DNA of 64,000 bases from Caulobacteraceae bacterium (GCA_947475875.1 CANJME010000007.1:62001-126000); one strand, 5' to 3'; shown: positions 26,518 to 36,065, counted from the stretch's first letter. Notes: generated by a model not told the origin, from the letters alone. Program-made: numbers and translations.

Positions 26518-27645
26518 ATGCGAGTTCTATTCACCACCCTGATCGCCGCTTTGCTCGGTGTGACCATTGCGGCCCAGTCAAGCCAGGCGCAAACCCCCGC
26601 GGCCAAGGCGCCGGCGGCGGCCGCGGCGCCCAAGGTCAGCCGCATTCCCGAAGGCCTGAACAGCACCGAGGCCGACGTCATGGACATGCTGAAAGCCCCC
26701 GTGCGGCGGGCGGACGCCAGCTGTGAAATCGACCATGCCCGCGCTATCGCGTCGACCGATACAGCCGACGTCTATGAAGTCGGCTGCACCAATCACACAG
26801 GCTTCCTGCTTTCCATCGGCGTCCCGCAGACCGCCACCTCGACACTCGAGGTCAACGGATGCCTGCCGCGCCTGGCCCAACCCGGTCCGAAGCTCTGCAC
26901 CTTCACCACGCTTGAGCAGAACATGGCGCCGTTCAAGGACCTGGCGGCCAAGGCCGCCCGACCCTGCGACTCGACTGCGCAACGGTTCGTCGGCGAAACC
27001 GGCTCCAGCTATTATCTTGAATACGCCTGCCCGGATAAATCCGGCTTTATGCTGGAGACCGACCGCAAGGGCGCGATCAAGACTCAGATTCCCTGCACCC
27101 AGGCTTCGCGGCTCGGCGGCGGCTGCACCCTGTCCGAAGTGGCCGAGGCCGGCGCCAGCTTGCTGGCGACCCTGTCGACCGCCGCCAAGGGCGCTGGTCT
27201 CGATTGCAATGTGGCCAAGTCGTCCGAGTTCCCCAAGCGGGCCGACTATGACGCCACCGAGTTCACCTGCAGCAACCGCCCGGCAGGAGGCGTCCTGGTG
27301 AAGACTCCCACCAAGACCGTGGTGTTCAACTGCTTGCGCGCCCGCGTCGAGGGCATGCGGTGCAGCCTTAACGATGAGAAACTGGCTTATCCGGCCATCA
27401 CCAACGAGCTGAAGACCGCCAAGAACGTCACCAAGAACTACACCTCCTGCGAGGTCAACGGCGGCACGGCCCTGGGTCTGACGGCCGCAAACGCCTATCT
27501 GGAGGTGACCTGCGCCGACGGCACGCCGGGCTTTGTGATGCAGTATGATCTCGGCAATCCCGACCCGTCCGACATCCTGACCTGCCGCGAGGCCGGGTTC
27601 CTGGGCGGTTGTCGCATGGCTCCGAACCGGTCGCCCGAGGCCTGA
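26518..27645 (+). CDS. Exported protein with four copies of a four-cysteine module
   Basis: A 375-residue protein with a signal peptide (residues 1-24, ending SQAQ) and an Ala/Pro linker. Four related segments of about 60 residues start near residues 67, 144, 234 and 314. Each has a first Cys near its start, a second in a segment like YEVGC or YLEVTC, then a Gly-Phe/Val-Leu beta strand, then a Cys pair separated by eight residues (in the form C-x8-C). That predicts two disulfides per module in the periplasm. Strong RBS TGGAGGA follows an AT-rich leader. I recognise no known domain; the transcript ends at a strong terminator. Confidence 0.85.
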   Translation: MRVLFTTLIAALLGVTIAAQSSQAQTPAAKAPAAAAAPKVSRIPEGLNSTEADVMDMLKAPVRRADASCEIDHARAIASTDTADVYEVGCTNHTGFLLSIGVPQTATSTLEVNGCLPRLAQPGPKLCTFTTLEQNMAPFKDLAAKAARPCDSTAQRFVGETGSSYYLEYACPDKSGFMLETDRKGAIKTQIPCTQASRLGGGCTLSEVAEAGASLLATLSTAAKGAGLDCNVAKSSEFPKRADYDATEFTCSNRPAGGVLVKTPTKTVVFNCLRARVEGMRCSLNDEKLAYPAITNELKTAKNVTKNYTSCEVNGGTALGLTAANAYLEVTCADGTPGFVMQYDLGNPDPSDILTCREAGFLGGCRMAPNRSPEA

Positions 27646-27671
27646 GACAGGTCGAAAGTTGAAACCAAATT

Positions 27672-27701
27672 GGCCCGCCGGTCCGCCCGGCGGGCCTTTT
27701 T
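27672..27701 (+). terminator. Rho-independent terminator after the cysteine-module gene
   Basis: A perfect 10-bp stem GGCCCGCCGG (27672-27681) / CCGGCGGGCC (27687-27696) with a 5-base loop is followed by TTTTT on the plus strand. It ends one base before the stop of the convergent pgsA gene and may also slow transcription from that side. Confidence 0.9.
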
Positions 27702-28319
27702 CTAGGCCGCCGCCTTCAGCGCCTTGCGGGCGGCCAACGCATACTCGAGCCCGGTCCAGGCGGTGACGAGAGCGGCGAGCCAGAGCAGGCCCTCAGCGGC
27801 CAGCAAATACCGCCTGTAAGCTTCCTGATCCGGCCCGCCCGGCCAGGCCGAAGCGGCGAGAATAGCCAGATAGACGCCGAGCGCCACGAGCTGGAGCGCG
27901 GTCTTGGTCTTGGCAAGAAATGTGACCGGCAGTTTCACGCCGCGCGGCGCCAGCACTTCGCGCAGGGCCGAGATGGCGAACTCGCGGAACAGAATGACGG
28001 CCCCGGGGATAAGCACGCCCGGCATGTTGAGCCCCAGAAGACCCAGGATCGCGCCGCAGACCAGCACCTTGTCGGCGATGGGATCGAGAATGACGCCCAT
28101 CATGGAGGTGACCTGCCAGCGCCGCGCTAGATAACCGTCAAAGAAGTCCGTGATGGCCGCGATGGCGAAGGAACCGAACGCGACGCCCCCCAGCCATTTC
28201 AGGGTTGGGACGTCGATCGGATCGCTCAGCCTCTGGGAGAACAGCACCAGGCTGGCGAGCATCACCACCGTCAGCACCAGACGGGCGATGGTCAGGATAT
28301 TCGGGATGTGTCGCTTCAT
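27702..28319 (-). CDS. pgsA: CDP-diacylglycerol--glycerol-3-phosphate 3-phosphatidyltransferase
   Basis: A 205-residue inner-membrane enzyme that makes phosphatidylglycerol phosphate. The CDP-alcohol phosphotransferase signature D-x2-D-G-x2-A-R-x8-G-x3-D-x3-D is complete (TDFFDGYLARR ... GVILDPIAD, residues about 58-84). Several transmembrane helices surround it. Its product leads to phosphatidylglycerol, the lipid donor used by Lgt. It lies 47 bases downstream of the cytochrome gene and uses ATG 28319. Confidence 0.96.
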   Translation of the reverse strand: MKRHIPNILTIARLVLTVVMLASLVLFSQRLSDPIDVPTLKWLGGVAFGSFAIAAITDFFDGYLARRWQVTSMMGVILDPIADKVLVCGAILGLLGLNMPGVLIPGAVILFREFAISALREVLAPRGVKLPVTFLAKTKTALQLVALGVYLAILAASAWPGGPDQEAYRRYLLAAEGLLWLAALVTAWTGLEYALAARKALKAAA

Positions 28320-28366
28320 CGGCCCAGCTTTCCTGGTTGCTTAATGGACGGCTGGGGCAGCGGTTC

Positions 28367-29047
28367 CTACTTGGGCGCAGCCTTTCCGCCTGCCTTGGCG
28401 GCTTTTTCGGCGTCGTCGCGTTCCTTCATTTTGCGAAGGATTTCCTCATCCGACGGGAAGGGCGCGGTGTAGCGGGAATTGACCGGGCGAGGGATAAACC
28501 GGGCGTGGCAGTTGTTGCAGGCGTCGAACATCTGGCTGCCGGCGTCGAACGCCGCCTTGACCTGGTGGGCGCGCGTGGCCGCAACACCCGCCGCGCCGCC
28601 GTCGATCAGCTCCTGGGCATAGTAGTTCCACACCGCGTCGCACGAGGAATTGGGGGTGTCGGTGCAGCGGCCGTTCCGCGGACGGCCGGCGGTGAAGAGG
28701 CCATTGCCCGCTTCCATCAGGGTGGCGGCCCTGTGCAGTTGGTCGTTCCAATCTTCGTCCGTGGTGGGGAAATTCACCACCTTGGAGGTGTCGGTATCGT
28801 CCAGCGCGCCCTCGGTCGCCCAGTAGGCGTTGGCGTTCGGATTGATCACCTGGCGCATGAACTCCAGCGTCGGCAGGAGGTTCAGCTTGGGCTCCTTGAG
28901 CGGGATGGTCTTCGGCGCATTGCTGTTGCCGTAGAGCGAGATTCCCTTAGGCAGGCCAGCGCCTGGAGGGGTGCCCGGATCTTGCTGGGCCAGAGCAAGC
29001 GTCAACGGTACCGCCGCCAGGACCAGGGCCAGGAACATTTTCCGCAT
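28367..29047 (-). CDS. Exported c-type cytochrome, C-terminal CxxCH (class II-like)
   Basis: A 226-residue protein with a signal peptide (1-20, ending ALAQ) and one haem motif CNNCH (about residues 177-181) placed late in the chain. That arrangement fits four-helix class II cytochromes c. Two extra cysteines (CTDTPNSSC) precede it in an insertion and could form a disulfide. A charged Lys/Ala/Glu tail follows. The electron partner is unknown. ATG 29047 has GAGGCG upstream. Confidence 0.85.
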   Translation of the reverse strand: MRKMFLALVLAAVPLTLALAQQDPGTPPGAGLPKGISLYGNSNAPKTIPLKEPKLNLLPTLEFMRQVINPNANAYWATEGALDDTDTSKVVNFPTTDEDWNDQLHRAATLMEAGNGLFTAGRPRNGRCTDTPNSSCDAVWNYYAQELIDGGAAGVAATRAHQVKAAFDAGSQMFDACNNCHARFIPRPVNSRYTAPFPSDEEILRKMKERDDAEKAAKAGGKAAPK

Positions 29048-29112
29048 GAGACGCCTCCTCGTAGGTTTTTTTCCACCTTAGCGGGGGTTGCGATGGGCGG
29101 AAAGGACCGGCG

Positions 29113-29134
29113 AAAACCCGCGCCTTCGGCGCGG
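29113..29134 (-). terminator. Hairpin with short T run between uvrC and the cytochrome gene
   Basis: On the minus strand CCGCGCC, loop GAA, GGCGCGG (29118-29134) is followed by GTTTTC. It could terminate uvrC transcripts before the cytochrome gene. The T run is short. Confidence 0.5.
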
Positions 29135-29137
29135 CTG

Positions 29138-29265
29138 AAATAAGTACACGGAGGCCACGGGCCTTCGGGCAAGCCCGAAGGCGTGCACGGAGATCACGGA
29201 GTTTCCGAACGTGCTCTGACCTCCGTGTCCTCTGTGTCTCCTCCGTGACCTCCGTGTACTTATTT
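29138..29265. repeat. Long inverted repeat with internal CACGGAG/CTCCGTG motifs
   Basis: Arms 29138-29160 and 29243-29265 (23 bp, one mismatch, beginning AAATAAGTACACGGAGG) enclose a perfect hairpin at 29161-29182 (GCCTTCGGGC/GCCCGAAGGC). Further copies of CACGGAG and its complement CTCCGTG lie inside. The whole region can fold into a branched structure. It fills the space between uvrC and the hairpin before the cytochrome gene. No coding potential is seen, and it looks like a dispersed palindromic element. Confidence 0.8.
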
Positions 29266-29285
29266 TTCTTGCGGCGGCGCCGCGT

Positions 29286-31145
29286 TCACGCCTTGCGGAA
29301 ATAGTCGAAAATCCGCTGCGCCAGCGCCTCTGACACCCCCTCCACCTTGGCCAGGTCCTCGGGCGCGGCTTTCGACACCCCCCGCGCCGACCCGAACGCC
29401 GAGAGCAGCGCTTTCTTGCGCCCCGGTCCGACACCCTCGATCTCGTCGAGGGGGTTCTTCTTCATGTCGATGGTGCGGCGGGTGCGGTGGGCGCCGATCG
29501 CGAAGCGGTGGGCCTCGTCGCGCAGGCGCTGGAGATAATAGAGGGTCGGCGAGCGCGGCTCGAGCATGAAGGGATCGCGGCCTTCCATGAAGAAGCGTTC
29601 GAGGCCGGCGTCGCGGTCCGGGCCTTTCGCCACGCCCACGACGGCGATGTCGTCGACGCCGAGGTCGGCCATAACTTCCAGCACCGCGTCCAGCTGGCCC
29701 TTGCCGCCGTCGATGAGCACCAGGTCGGGGCGCGGGCTCGCCTCCCCCGCCTCCTCGTCCTTCACCAGCCGCGAGAACCGCCGCCGCAGCACCTCGCGCA
29801 TCATGCCGTAGTCGTCGCCGGGGGTGAGCTCGGTGCTCTTGATGTTGAACTTGCGGTACTGGCCCTTTTCGAAGCCTTCGGGGCCGGCGACGATCATGCC
29901 GCCGACGGCGTTGGTCCCCATGATGTGCGAGTTATCATAGACCTCGATGCGCTCGGGCCGGGCTTCCAGGCCGAAGGCTTCGCAGACGCCCTCCAGCAGT
30001 TTTCCCTGCGCCGAGCCCTCGGCCATCTTGCGGCCCAGGGCCTCGCGGGCGTTGGTCAGGGCGTGGTCAACGAGATCGCGCTTTTCGCCGCGCTGGGGCC
30101 GGGCGATCTCGACCTTGCGGCCGGACTTCAGGCTCAGCGCTTCTGCCATCAGCTCGCCCTCGGCGATGTCGTGCGAGACCAGGATCAGGCGCGGGATCGG
30201 CTGGCTCTCATAGAACTGGCCCAGGAACGCGCCCAGCAGGCCCGCCCCTTCCTCGCCCTCCTCGGCGTCGAGCGCCCCGGCGATGCGCGGGAAATAGGCC
30301 TTGTTGCCCCAGTTCTGCCCGGCCCGGAAAAAGAACACCTGCACGCAGGCCTGGCCGCCCTCGACGTGCATGGCGATGACGTCGGCTTCCACCACGCCCT
30401 GCGGATTGATCGACTGTTCCTGGGTGACCGAGGCCATGGCGCGGATGCGGTCGCGCAGGCGGGCGGCGCGTTCGAACTCTTCGGCTTCGGCGAGCGCCAT
30501 CATCTGGTCGGCCAGGCGTTTTTGCACGGCGCGGCTTTTGCCCGACAGGAAGTCGTGGGCCTGTTCGACCAGGGCGAGGTAGTCCTCGGGGCTAACAAGG
30601 TCGACGCACGGCGCCGAACAGCGCTTGATCTGATGCAGCATGCACGGCCGCGTGCGGGTCTCGAACACACTGTCCGAGCAGGATCGCAGCAAAAACGCCT
30701 TCTGCAGCGAATTGACCGTGCGGTTGACCGCCCAGGCCGAGGCGAAGGGCCCGAAATAGTCGCCGGGAATGGAATGGGCGCCGCGGTGTTTCCTGATCTG
30801 TGGGGCGCGGTGATCCCGCCGGATGAGGATTTCGGGGAAGGACTTGTCGTCGCGGAGCAGGACGTTGAAGCGCGGTTTCAGCTGCTTGATCAGGTTGATC
30901 TCGAGCAGCAGGGCCTCGGTCTCGGTCCGTGTGGTGACGAACTCCATGGCGCGCGTCAGGTGCACCATGCCCGCGATCCGCTGGGTGTGGAACCGCCCTT
31001 GCGCGTACTGCACCACCCGCTTCTTCAGCGACTTGGCCTTGCCGACGTAGAGCACCTCGCCCTCGTCCCCGATCATCCGGTAAACCCCCGGCGCATCGGG
31101 CAGGCGCCTGACCTGATCGCGGATGATGTCGGCGCCGGAGAGCAT
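29286..31145 (-). CDS. uvrC: Excinuclease ABC subunit C
   Basis: A 619-residue nuclease that makes both incisions in nucleotide excision repair. It has a GIY-YIG domain at the N-terminus ([25 protein letters not shown], residues about 20-44), a UVR domain ([19 protein letters not shown]) near 215, the RNase H-like C-terminal nuclease ([19 protein letters not shown] near 405) and a helix-hairpin-helix end. ATG 31145 gives the normal length; an in-frame start at 31217 adds an unmatched Pro-rich stretch. Confidence 0.98.
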   Translation of the reverse strand: MLSGADIIRDQVRRLPDAPGVYRMIGDEGEVLYVGKAKSLKKRVVQYAQGRFHTQRIAGMVHLTRAMEFVTTRTETEALLLEINLIKQLKPRFNVLLRDDKSFPEILIRRDHRAPQIRKHRGAHSIPGDYFGPFASAWAVNRTVNSLQKAFLLRSCSDSVFETRTRPCMLHQIKRCSAPCVDLVSPEDYLALVEQAHDFLSGKSRAVQKRLADQMMALAEAEEFERAARLRDRIRAMASVTQEQSINPQGVVEADVIAMHVEGGQACVQVFFFRAGQNWGNKAYFPRIAGALDAEEGEEGAGLLGAFLGQFYESQPIPRLILVSHDIAEGELMAEALSLKSGRKVEIARPQRGEKRDLVDHALTNAREALGRKMAEGSAQGKLLEGVCEAFGLEARPERIEVYDNSHIMGTNAVGGMIVAGPEGFEKGQYRKFNIKSTELTPGDDYGMMREVLRRRFSRLVKDEEAGEASPRPDLVLIDGGKGQLDAVLEVMADLGVDDIAVVGVAKGPDRDAGLERFFMEGRDPFMLEPRSPTLYYLQRLRDEAHRFAIGAHRTRRTIDMKKNPLDEIEGVGPGRKKALLSAFGSARGVSKAAPEDLAKVEGVSEALAQRIFDYFRKA

Positions 31146-31222
31146 GGGGGAGGGATATAGGATGGTTTGGCGCGGGGCGCATGGGGGATGGCCGGATAGG
31201 CGCGGCGGCGATACCAATAACT

Positions 31223-31633
31223 ATGCGGATCGCCTCACTGTCCCTGCTCCTGGTCGGCCTAGCGGCGGCTTGCGCAACGCCGAAGGGTGGAAAGCCGGAT
31301 TGGACCGTCTATGCCGATTGCTCGGCGGCTTACCGGGTCAATGCGAGGATCGCCGATCCGAGTCGTCCCGCGTCCATGACCTCAATGGTCTCCGAAACGG
31401 CGGACGATTACCAAAAAGCGGCGGTAGAGCGCTTTAGACAGCAGCCGCACCCGAGTCACGACTACCCAATGACCGAACCCTTGCCGGGATCACAAACTGG
31501 CCACGTTGATCGTTCGTCAGCAGGCATCATCTTTGCCGTAACCGCGAGAGTTGTGGAGACAATCGGCAAGTTCACGAACTTGCCCCGCGAAGAGGTCGAG
31601 AAGTTCATCGACGCCTGTCCGCAGCCAGACTAG
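31223..31633 (+). CDS. Small hypothetical lipoprotein
   Basis: A 136-residue protein with a short signal ending in the lipobox LAAAC (Cys at about residue 17). The remainder is polar with Cys residues near 33 and at the C-terminus. Codon use is less GC-biased than the neighbours. No domain is recognised. The stop interlocks with the convergent ygfZ stop (CTAG). Confidence 0.65.
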   Translation: MRIASLSLLLVGLAAACATPKGGKPDWTVYADCSAAYRVNARIADPSRPASMTSMVSETADDYQKAAVERFRQQPHPSHDYPMTEPLPGSQTGHVDRSSAGIIFAVTARVVETIGKFTNLPREEVEKFIDACPQPD

Positions 31634-32475
31634 CGCGGAAGCCAATTCGGCCAATCCACCCGCACCGCTCTCCCAACTGCCGCCAACTCCGCCCCCTCGA
31701 TCCGGTCCAGGCGAACGAGCGCCATGGCCCTGCCCTCCATCCCTGACAGCACCTCCCCGGCGCGGAGGGTTCCGGCGAGGATTTCGGTTCCGGGTGGGGG
31801 CGGCGGGCCTTCGAAGGCGATGGGCAGCATGCGGGACTTGATGGACCCGCGGCGCTTCATGCGGCTGGTGGTTTCCTGGCCGACGAAACAGCCCTTGGAA
31901 AAGTCGATGCCGTTCAGGAGGTCGAAGTTGGCTTCGATGGGGTAGGTTTTGTCGGTTCCCCAGTCGTTCGGGCCGGGGACGCCGAGGGTGAGGCGGTGGG
32001 TTTCGTAGGCGGCGGGATTTTCATCACCATCCATCCCATAGCCCCGCCAGCCGAGTTCGGGGAGGCGGGGATCAGCCACCCACACTTCCGACTGCCCCCG
32101 CGAAGGCGGGGGTCCATCCGCTCGACCGACTGGGTCCCCGCCTTCGCGGGGATGAGCGGTGAAAAAAGAGCATACGGGTCTGTCATCCGCCCTGATTTCC
32201 GCCTTCGCCCGCAACCGGTACATCATCAGCCGCGCGATCAACGCGTCCCGCCACTCGGCCTCCACATCCAGCAGAGCCCCGCCTTCCTCCGCCACCACGA
32301 ACAGGTCGTAGAGCACCCGTCCCTGCGGCGTCAGCAGGGCGGCGAATCTGGCCTCGCCGACCGCCAGGGCCTCCACATCATTCGTTAGCAGCCCCTGCAG
32401 AAACCCGCGCCAATCCTCGCCGCGTACGGTCACGCAGGCGCGGTCTTTCAGCGTGATAATGCGGTCGGCCTCCAT
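31630..32475 (-). CDS. ygfZ: Folate-binding YgfZ/GcvT-domain protein, carrying a translated palindromic element
   Basis: A 281-residue tetrahydrofolate-binding protein of the YgfZ/Iba57 family, which helps mature certain 4Fe-4S proteins. The family signature KGCFVGQETTSRM is present near residue 190. Between about residues 108 and 128 the chain is encoded by a palindromic repeat (HPREGGDP followed by a Pro/Arg/Gly segment), an insertion not expected in the family. It does not shift the frame. ATG 32475 is chosen since the upstream reading frame overlaps the next gene. It may be divergent in regulation from the GT9 gene. Confidence 0.93.
   Translation of the reverse strand: MEADRIITLKDRACVTVRGEDWRGFLQGLLTNDVEALAVGEARFAALLTPQGRVLYDLFVVAEEGGALLDVEAEWRDALIARLMMYRLRAKAEIRADDRPVCSFFTAHPREGGDPVGRADGPPPSRGQSEVWVADPRLPELGWRGYGMDGDENPAAYETHRLTLGVPGPNDWGTDKTYPIEANFDLLNGIDFSKGCFVGQETTSRMKRRGSIKSRMLPIAFEGPPPPPGTEILAGTLRAGEVLSGMEGRAMALVRLDRIEGAELAAVGRAVRVDWPNWLPR
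32094..32152. repeat. Palindromic element inside the ygfZ coding sequence
   Basis: Two arms containing CCCCGCGAAGGCGGGG and its complement, with TCCA/TGGG flanks and an unpaired centre of about 14 bases, match the arms of the intergenic element at 48034-48110. Each arm is itself nearly palindromic. Read on the minus strand in the ygfZ frame it codes HPREGGDP and PPPSRG. Confidence 0.88.
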
Positions 32476-32527
32476 GTCTCGACATGTAGGGCGGTTGGCG
32501 CGCGCGCGCCATGCTATAGAGGCGCCG

Positions 32528-33505
32528 ATGCTGGCAAAGCCGTTCCTGATTCTCATCATCGCGCCCCTGGACGCGGGCGACGCGGTCGCGGTGTCCGGCC
32601 TGATCCCCAAGCTGCTGGCCGAGGTGCCGCACGCCCGCTTCACCATCGTGGCCGGCCCGAAAACGGCGGCGCTGTTCGCCGATACGCCCGAACTGGCGGA
32701 AATCATCATTACACCCAGCTATGACGGGTTCGCCGCGCGCCTGGCGCTGAAGACCAGGCTCTCGGGGCGGACCTGGGGCACGATCCTCGATCTCGCCGGC
32801 GGGGCGCCGGGGCGGCTGAAAAGCAAACGGCGCGCGACCCTCACCCCGTCCAGCCTGAGCGAAAACCGCACCGTCGCCGCCGCCCGGCTGCTGGGCCTGG
32901 AAGACACCCCTCCCACCCCTTTCCTTTTTACGTCGCCCGAGCTGGAAGCGGCCACCGACGAGGCGTTGATGGGCGAGGGCCCGATCCTGGCCATGGGCCC
33001 CGGCGCCGAATGGATCGGCCGCGTCTGGCCGGCCGAGCGCTATGGCCAGGTCGCCTCCAAGCTGATGATGGTTGACCGCGCCCCGCTGGAGAACGGCCGC
33101 ATTGTCGCTTTCGGCGGCGAGATGGACCGCGACGCCATCAACGATTCCGTCTTTCCCCTGCCCCGCAAGCGGATCATCTCGCGGCCCTACAGCCAGGACC
33201 TGATCACCGACTACGCCTGGCTGAAGCGCTGCCGTCTTTACATCGGCGGCGACAATATCTGGACCCAGCTGGCCGCCGCCGCCGGCTGCCCGACCGTGGC
33301 GATCTTCGGTCCCAGCAACGATGCGATCTGCGCCCCCTTCGGCGACCACGTGCGGGTGGTGCGCGGCCCCCGCGACTATGAAACCCTGAAGGCGTTGGAC
33401 CCGGCCTTGAGTTTCCAGATGAGCCACCTCACCGACCTCACCATCGAGCCAGTGGTCGCGGCGGCGAAAGAGCTGCTCGCGAATACGGTCGGTCGTCATG
33501 GCTGA
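32528..33505 (+). CDS. Glycosyltransferase family 9 (heptosyltransferase-like)
   Basis: A 325-residue protein of GT-B fold. The C-terminal half has the GT9 pattern [28 protein letters not shown], where GDN-like and FGP residues bind the nucleotide sugar, and the N-terminal half carries [17 protein letters not shown]. It likely adds a heptose or related sugar to the lipopolysaccharide core at the inner face of the membrane. It overlaps pyrC by 8 bases. A second GT9 gene is at 45654. Confidence 0.87.
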   Translation: MLAKPFLILIIAPLDAGDAVAVSGLIPKLLAEVPHARFTIVAGPKTAALFADTPELAEIIITPSYDGFAARLALKTRLSGRTWGTILDLAGGAPGRLKSKRRATLTPSSLSENRTVAAARLLGLEDTPPTPFLFTSPELEAATDEALMGEGPILAMGPGAEWIGRVWPAERYGQVASKLMMVDRAPLENGRIVAFGGEMDRDAINDSVFPLPRKRIISRPYSQDLITDYAWLKRCRLYIGGDNIWTQLAAAAGCPTVAIFGPSNDAICAPFGDHVRVVRGPRDYETLKALDPALSFQMSHLTDLTIEPVVAAAKELLANTVGRHG

Positions 33506-34532
33506 AACCATCACCCTCCGCCGCCCCGACGACTGGCACGTCCACCTGCGCGATGGCGACATGTTGAAGGCCGTGGCCGGCCACACCGCCCGCCAGTTTG
33601 GCCGGGCGATCGTGATGCCCAATCTCGTCCCGCCGGTGACCACGGTGAAGGCGGCGTCCGACTACCGCCTGCGCATCGTCTCAGCCACGCCGGGCGCCGA
33701 CTTCACGCCGCTGATGACCGCCTATCTGACCGACCAGATCGACGCCGATGAGATCGCGCGCGGTCATGCCGAGGGGGTTTTCACCGCCGCCAAGCTCTAC
33801 CCGGCGGGCGCCACCACCAATTCCGAGCACGGCGTCACCGATATCCGCAAGATCTACCCCGTGCTGGAGCGGATGCAGGCTATCGGCATGCCGCTGCTGG
33901 TCCACGGCGAGGTGACCGACCCGGCCGTCGACATCTTCGACCGCGAGGCGGTGTTCCTGGACCGGGTGTTCGCCCCGTTACTGGCCGATCTGCCAGGCCT
34001 GAAGGTGGTGATGGAGCACGTCACCACCCGCGAGGGCGTCGAATTCGTAAAGGCTGCCGGGCCGAACGTGGCCGCGACCATCACCCCGCACCACCTGCGC
34101 ATCAACCGCAACGCCATCTTCGAAGGCGGCATCCGCCCGCACTTCTACTGCCTGCCGATCGCCAAGCGCGAAGACCATCGCCTCGCCCTGCGCCGCGTGG
34201 CGACCAGCGGCAATCCGAAGTTCTTCCTCGGCACTGACTCGGCGCCCCATTCCGTCGCCCGTAAGGAGATGGCCTGCGGCTGCGCCGGCATCTTCAACGC
34301 GCCCTATGCGATGGAAAGCTACGCCACCACCTTCGACGAGGAAGGCGCGCTTGAAAAGCTGGAGGGGTTCGCATCCGAGTTCGGCGCCCGGTTCTACGGC
34401 CTGCCGCTCAACGCCGGAACCATCACCCTGCAGCGCAAAGCCTTCGCCGCGCGCGAACGTTTCTCAGCCGGAGCCGACGAACTGGTCCCCTTCCACGCGG
34501 GGCAGGCCTTGGCCTGGACGTTCGTCGACTAG
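33498..34532 (+). CDS. pyrC: Dihydroorotase (class II, PyrC type)
   Basis: Closes carbamoyl-aspartate to dihydroorotate, the third step of pyrimidine synthesis. The binuclear-zinc site known from E. coli PyrC is complete: H14 and H16 ([11 protein letters not shown]), the carbamylated K99 ([13 protein letters not shown]), H136, H174 and D247 (GTDSAPHS). The length of 344 residues is standard. Its stop interlocks with the convergent pirin gene (CTAG). It starts within the GT9 gene. Confidence 0.98.
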   Translation: MAETITLRRPDDWHVHLRDGDMLKAVAGHTARQFGRAIVMPNLVPPVTTVKAASDYRLRIVSATPGADFTPLMTAYLTDQIDADEIARGHAEGVFTAAKLYPAGATTNSEHGVTDIRKIYPVLERMQAIGMPLLVHGEVTDPAVDIFDREAVFLDRVFAPLLADLPGLKVVMEHVTTREGVEFVKAAGPNVAATITPHHLRINRNAIFEGGIRPHFYCLPIAKREDHRLALRRVATSGNPKFFLGTDSAPHSVARKEMACGCAGIFNAPYAMESYATTFDEEGALEKLEGFASEFGARFYGLPLNAGTITLQRKAFAARERFSAGADELVPFHAGQALAWTFVD

Positions 34533-35428
34533 GACATCGCCGGCGGCGCAGACTCCGGATCGCCGGGATAGGGCGTCCATTCCCGGTCATCGCCTACCGG
34601 GAGGACAAAACCTCCGGACCGCCAGCGCTCGCGGGCGGCGTCAAGCCGCTCCTGCGTCGAGGCCACGAAATTCCAGTCGATCAGCCGCGGGCCGACCGGC
34701 TCTCCTCCCAGCAGGATCATCTCGGCCTGCGGTTTGGCGGTGAACATCACCGGCTCGCCCGGCTTGAATACCAGCAGGCGGCCGGACTCAAAGGTCTCAT
34801 CGCCGATTTGGACGGCGCCCGAGACGATGAAAGCCCCGCGTTCGGGATATTCGGCCGGCAGCTGGGCCTGGGTCCCGGCGGTGAGCTTCCAGTGCACGTA
34901 GAACAGCGGCGAATGCACCGCCACCGGGGTATCGGCTCCGAACGCCTTGCCGGCCACCAGGCGCGCCCACAGGCCACCGCTCTCGTAGGTCGGCAGAACG
35001 TCGCGGCCATAGTGGTCAAAGGCCGGGGCGCAGTCTTCGTCCGCGGCCGGCAGCGCGACCCAGGCCTGGACGCCGTGCAGGGGACCGCCGTGGGCGCGGA
35101 TATGCTCGAAACGCTCGGAATGGGTGATGCCGGCGCCCGCAGTCATCCAGTTGACCTCCCCGGGGCGGATTTCCTGATGAAAGCCCAGACTGTCGCGGTG
35201 GGTGATCTGTCCCCCGAACAGATAGGTCAGGGTGGACAGCCCCACATGCGGGTGCGGGCGCACGTCCATGGCTTTCGGAATGCCCGCCGGGAAGCTCGCC
35301 GGGCCCATGTGATCCAGGAACACAAACGGCCCGATCATCCGCCGTTTGGCGTGCGGCAACAGCCGGCCGACCTCGAATCCGCCCAGGTCCTTGCGGCGGC
35401 TTTCTATGACGAGCTCAATCTGCGACAT
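34529..35428 (-). CDS. Pirin family protein
   Basis: A 299-residue bicupin. N-terminal FVFLDHMGP and [27 protein letters not shown] hold the metal-binding histidines of the first cupin; [14 protein letters not shown] is the second part of the family signature. Bacterial pirins bind Fe and some act as quercetin 2,3-dioxygenases or metabolic regulators. The role here is unknown. ATG 35428 is used; it is divergent from the GNAT gene. Confidence 0.93.
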   Translation of the reverse strand: MSQIELVIESRRKDLGGFEVGRLLPHAKRRMIGPFVFLDHMGPASFPAGIPKAMDVRPHPHVGLSTLTYLFGGQITHRDSLGFHQEIRPGEVNWMTAGAGITHSERFEHIRAHGGPLHGVQAWVALPAADEDCAPAFDHYGRDVLPTYESGGLWARLVAGKAFGADTPVAVHSPLFYVHWKLTAGTQAQLPAEYPERGAFIVSGAVQIGDETFESGRLLVFKPGEPVMFTAKPQAEMILLGGEPVGPRLIDWNFVASTQERLDAARERWRSGGFVLPVGDDREWTPYPGDPESAPPAMS

Positions 35429-35471
35429 AGGCGAACCCTAACCGACAAACGGCCCGAAATTCTACCCGCTC

Positions 35472-36065
35472 ATGGCGCTCGCTGACTGGTTCACCCTCCG
35501 ATCTCCCCTCGACATTGATGGCGAGGGCGTGCGGTTGCGGCCGTATCATGCCTCGGACTACCCGGAATGGGCCGAGCTCCGGGCCGCCAGCCGCGCCTTT
35601 CTGCAGCCCTGGGAGCCAACCTGGCCGGCCGACGATCTCACCCGCACGGGCTTTCGGCGGCGGATGCACGCCTATCAGCGCGACGCCGATCTGGGGGTGG
35701 GATTCACCTTTCTGGTGTTCCGCCATTCCGACGGGGCGATGACCGGCGGAATCTCGCTATCCAATGTGCGGCGAGGTGTCGCGATGACCGGCAACGTCGG
35801 CTATTGGTCTGGTCAGGCCTTCGCGCGCCAGGGACACACCCTGGCGGCGGTGCGCGCACTCAGCCATTTCGCCTTTGGCCGCCTGGGACTTCACAGACTG
35901 GAAGCGGCCTGCGTTCCGGAGAACGAAGCTTCGAAGACTCTGTTACTTAGGGCCGGATTCGCCCATGAGGGCCGCGCCTCGGCTTATCTGAAAATTAACG
36001 GCAAATGGCGAGATCATCTCCTGTTCGGGTTGGTGGCGCCCGAGGTCAGGACCGACGTTTCCTGA
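35472..36065 (+). CDS. GNAT-family acetyltransferase, RimJ/RimL type
   Basis: A 197-residue protein with VRLRPYHASDYPEWAELR at the N-terminus and the acetyl-CoA loop WSGQAFARQGHTLAAVRAL, then FGRLGLHRLEAACVPENEASKTLLLRAGF, the C-terminal motif of ribosomal-protein N-acetyltransferases such as RimJ. The precise substrate cannot be assigned. The next gene, pdeA-like, follows after 37 bases, so the two may be cotranscribed. Confidence 0.9.
   Translation: MALADWFTLRSPLDIDGEGVRLRPYHASDYPEWAELRAASRAFLQPWEPTWPADDLTRTGFRRRMHAYQRDADLGVGFTFLVFRHSDGAMTGGISLSNVRRGVAMTGNVGYWSGQAFARQGHTLAAVRALSHFAFGRLGLHRLEAACVPENEASKTLLLRAGFAHEGRASAYLKINGKWRDHLLFGLVAPEVRTDVS

Noticed and set aside
29487-31160. Plus-strand open frame of 557 codons over uvrC
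   Set aside because: uvrC on the minus strand has the GIY-YIG, UVR and HhH motifs, so the plus-strand frame is a shadow.
32094-32152. Evidence of a broken ygfZ pseudogene
   Set aside because: The frame stays open through the element and the signature downstream is intact, so the gene is called functional.
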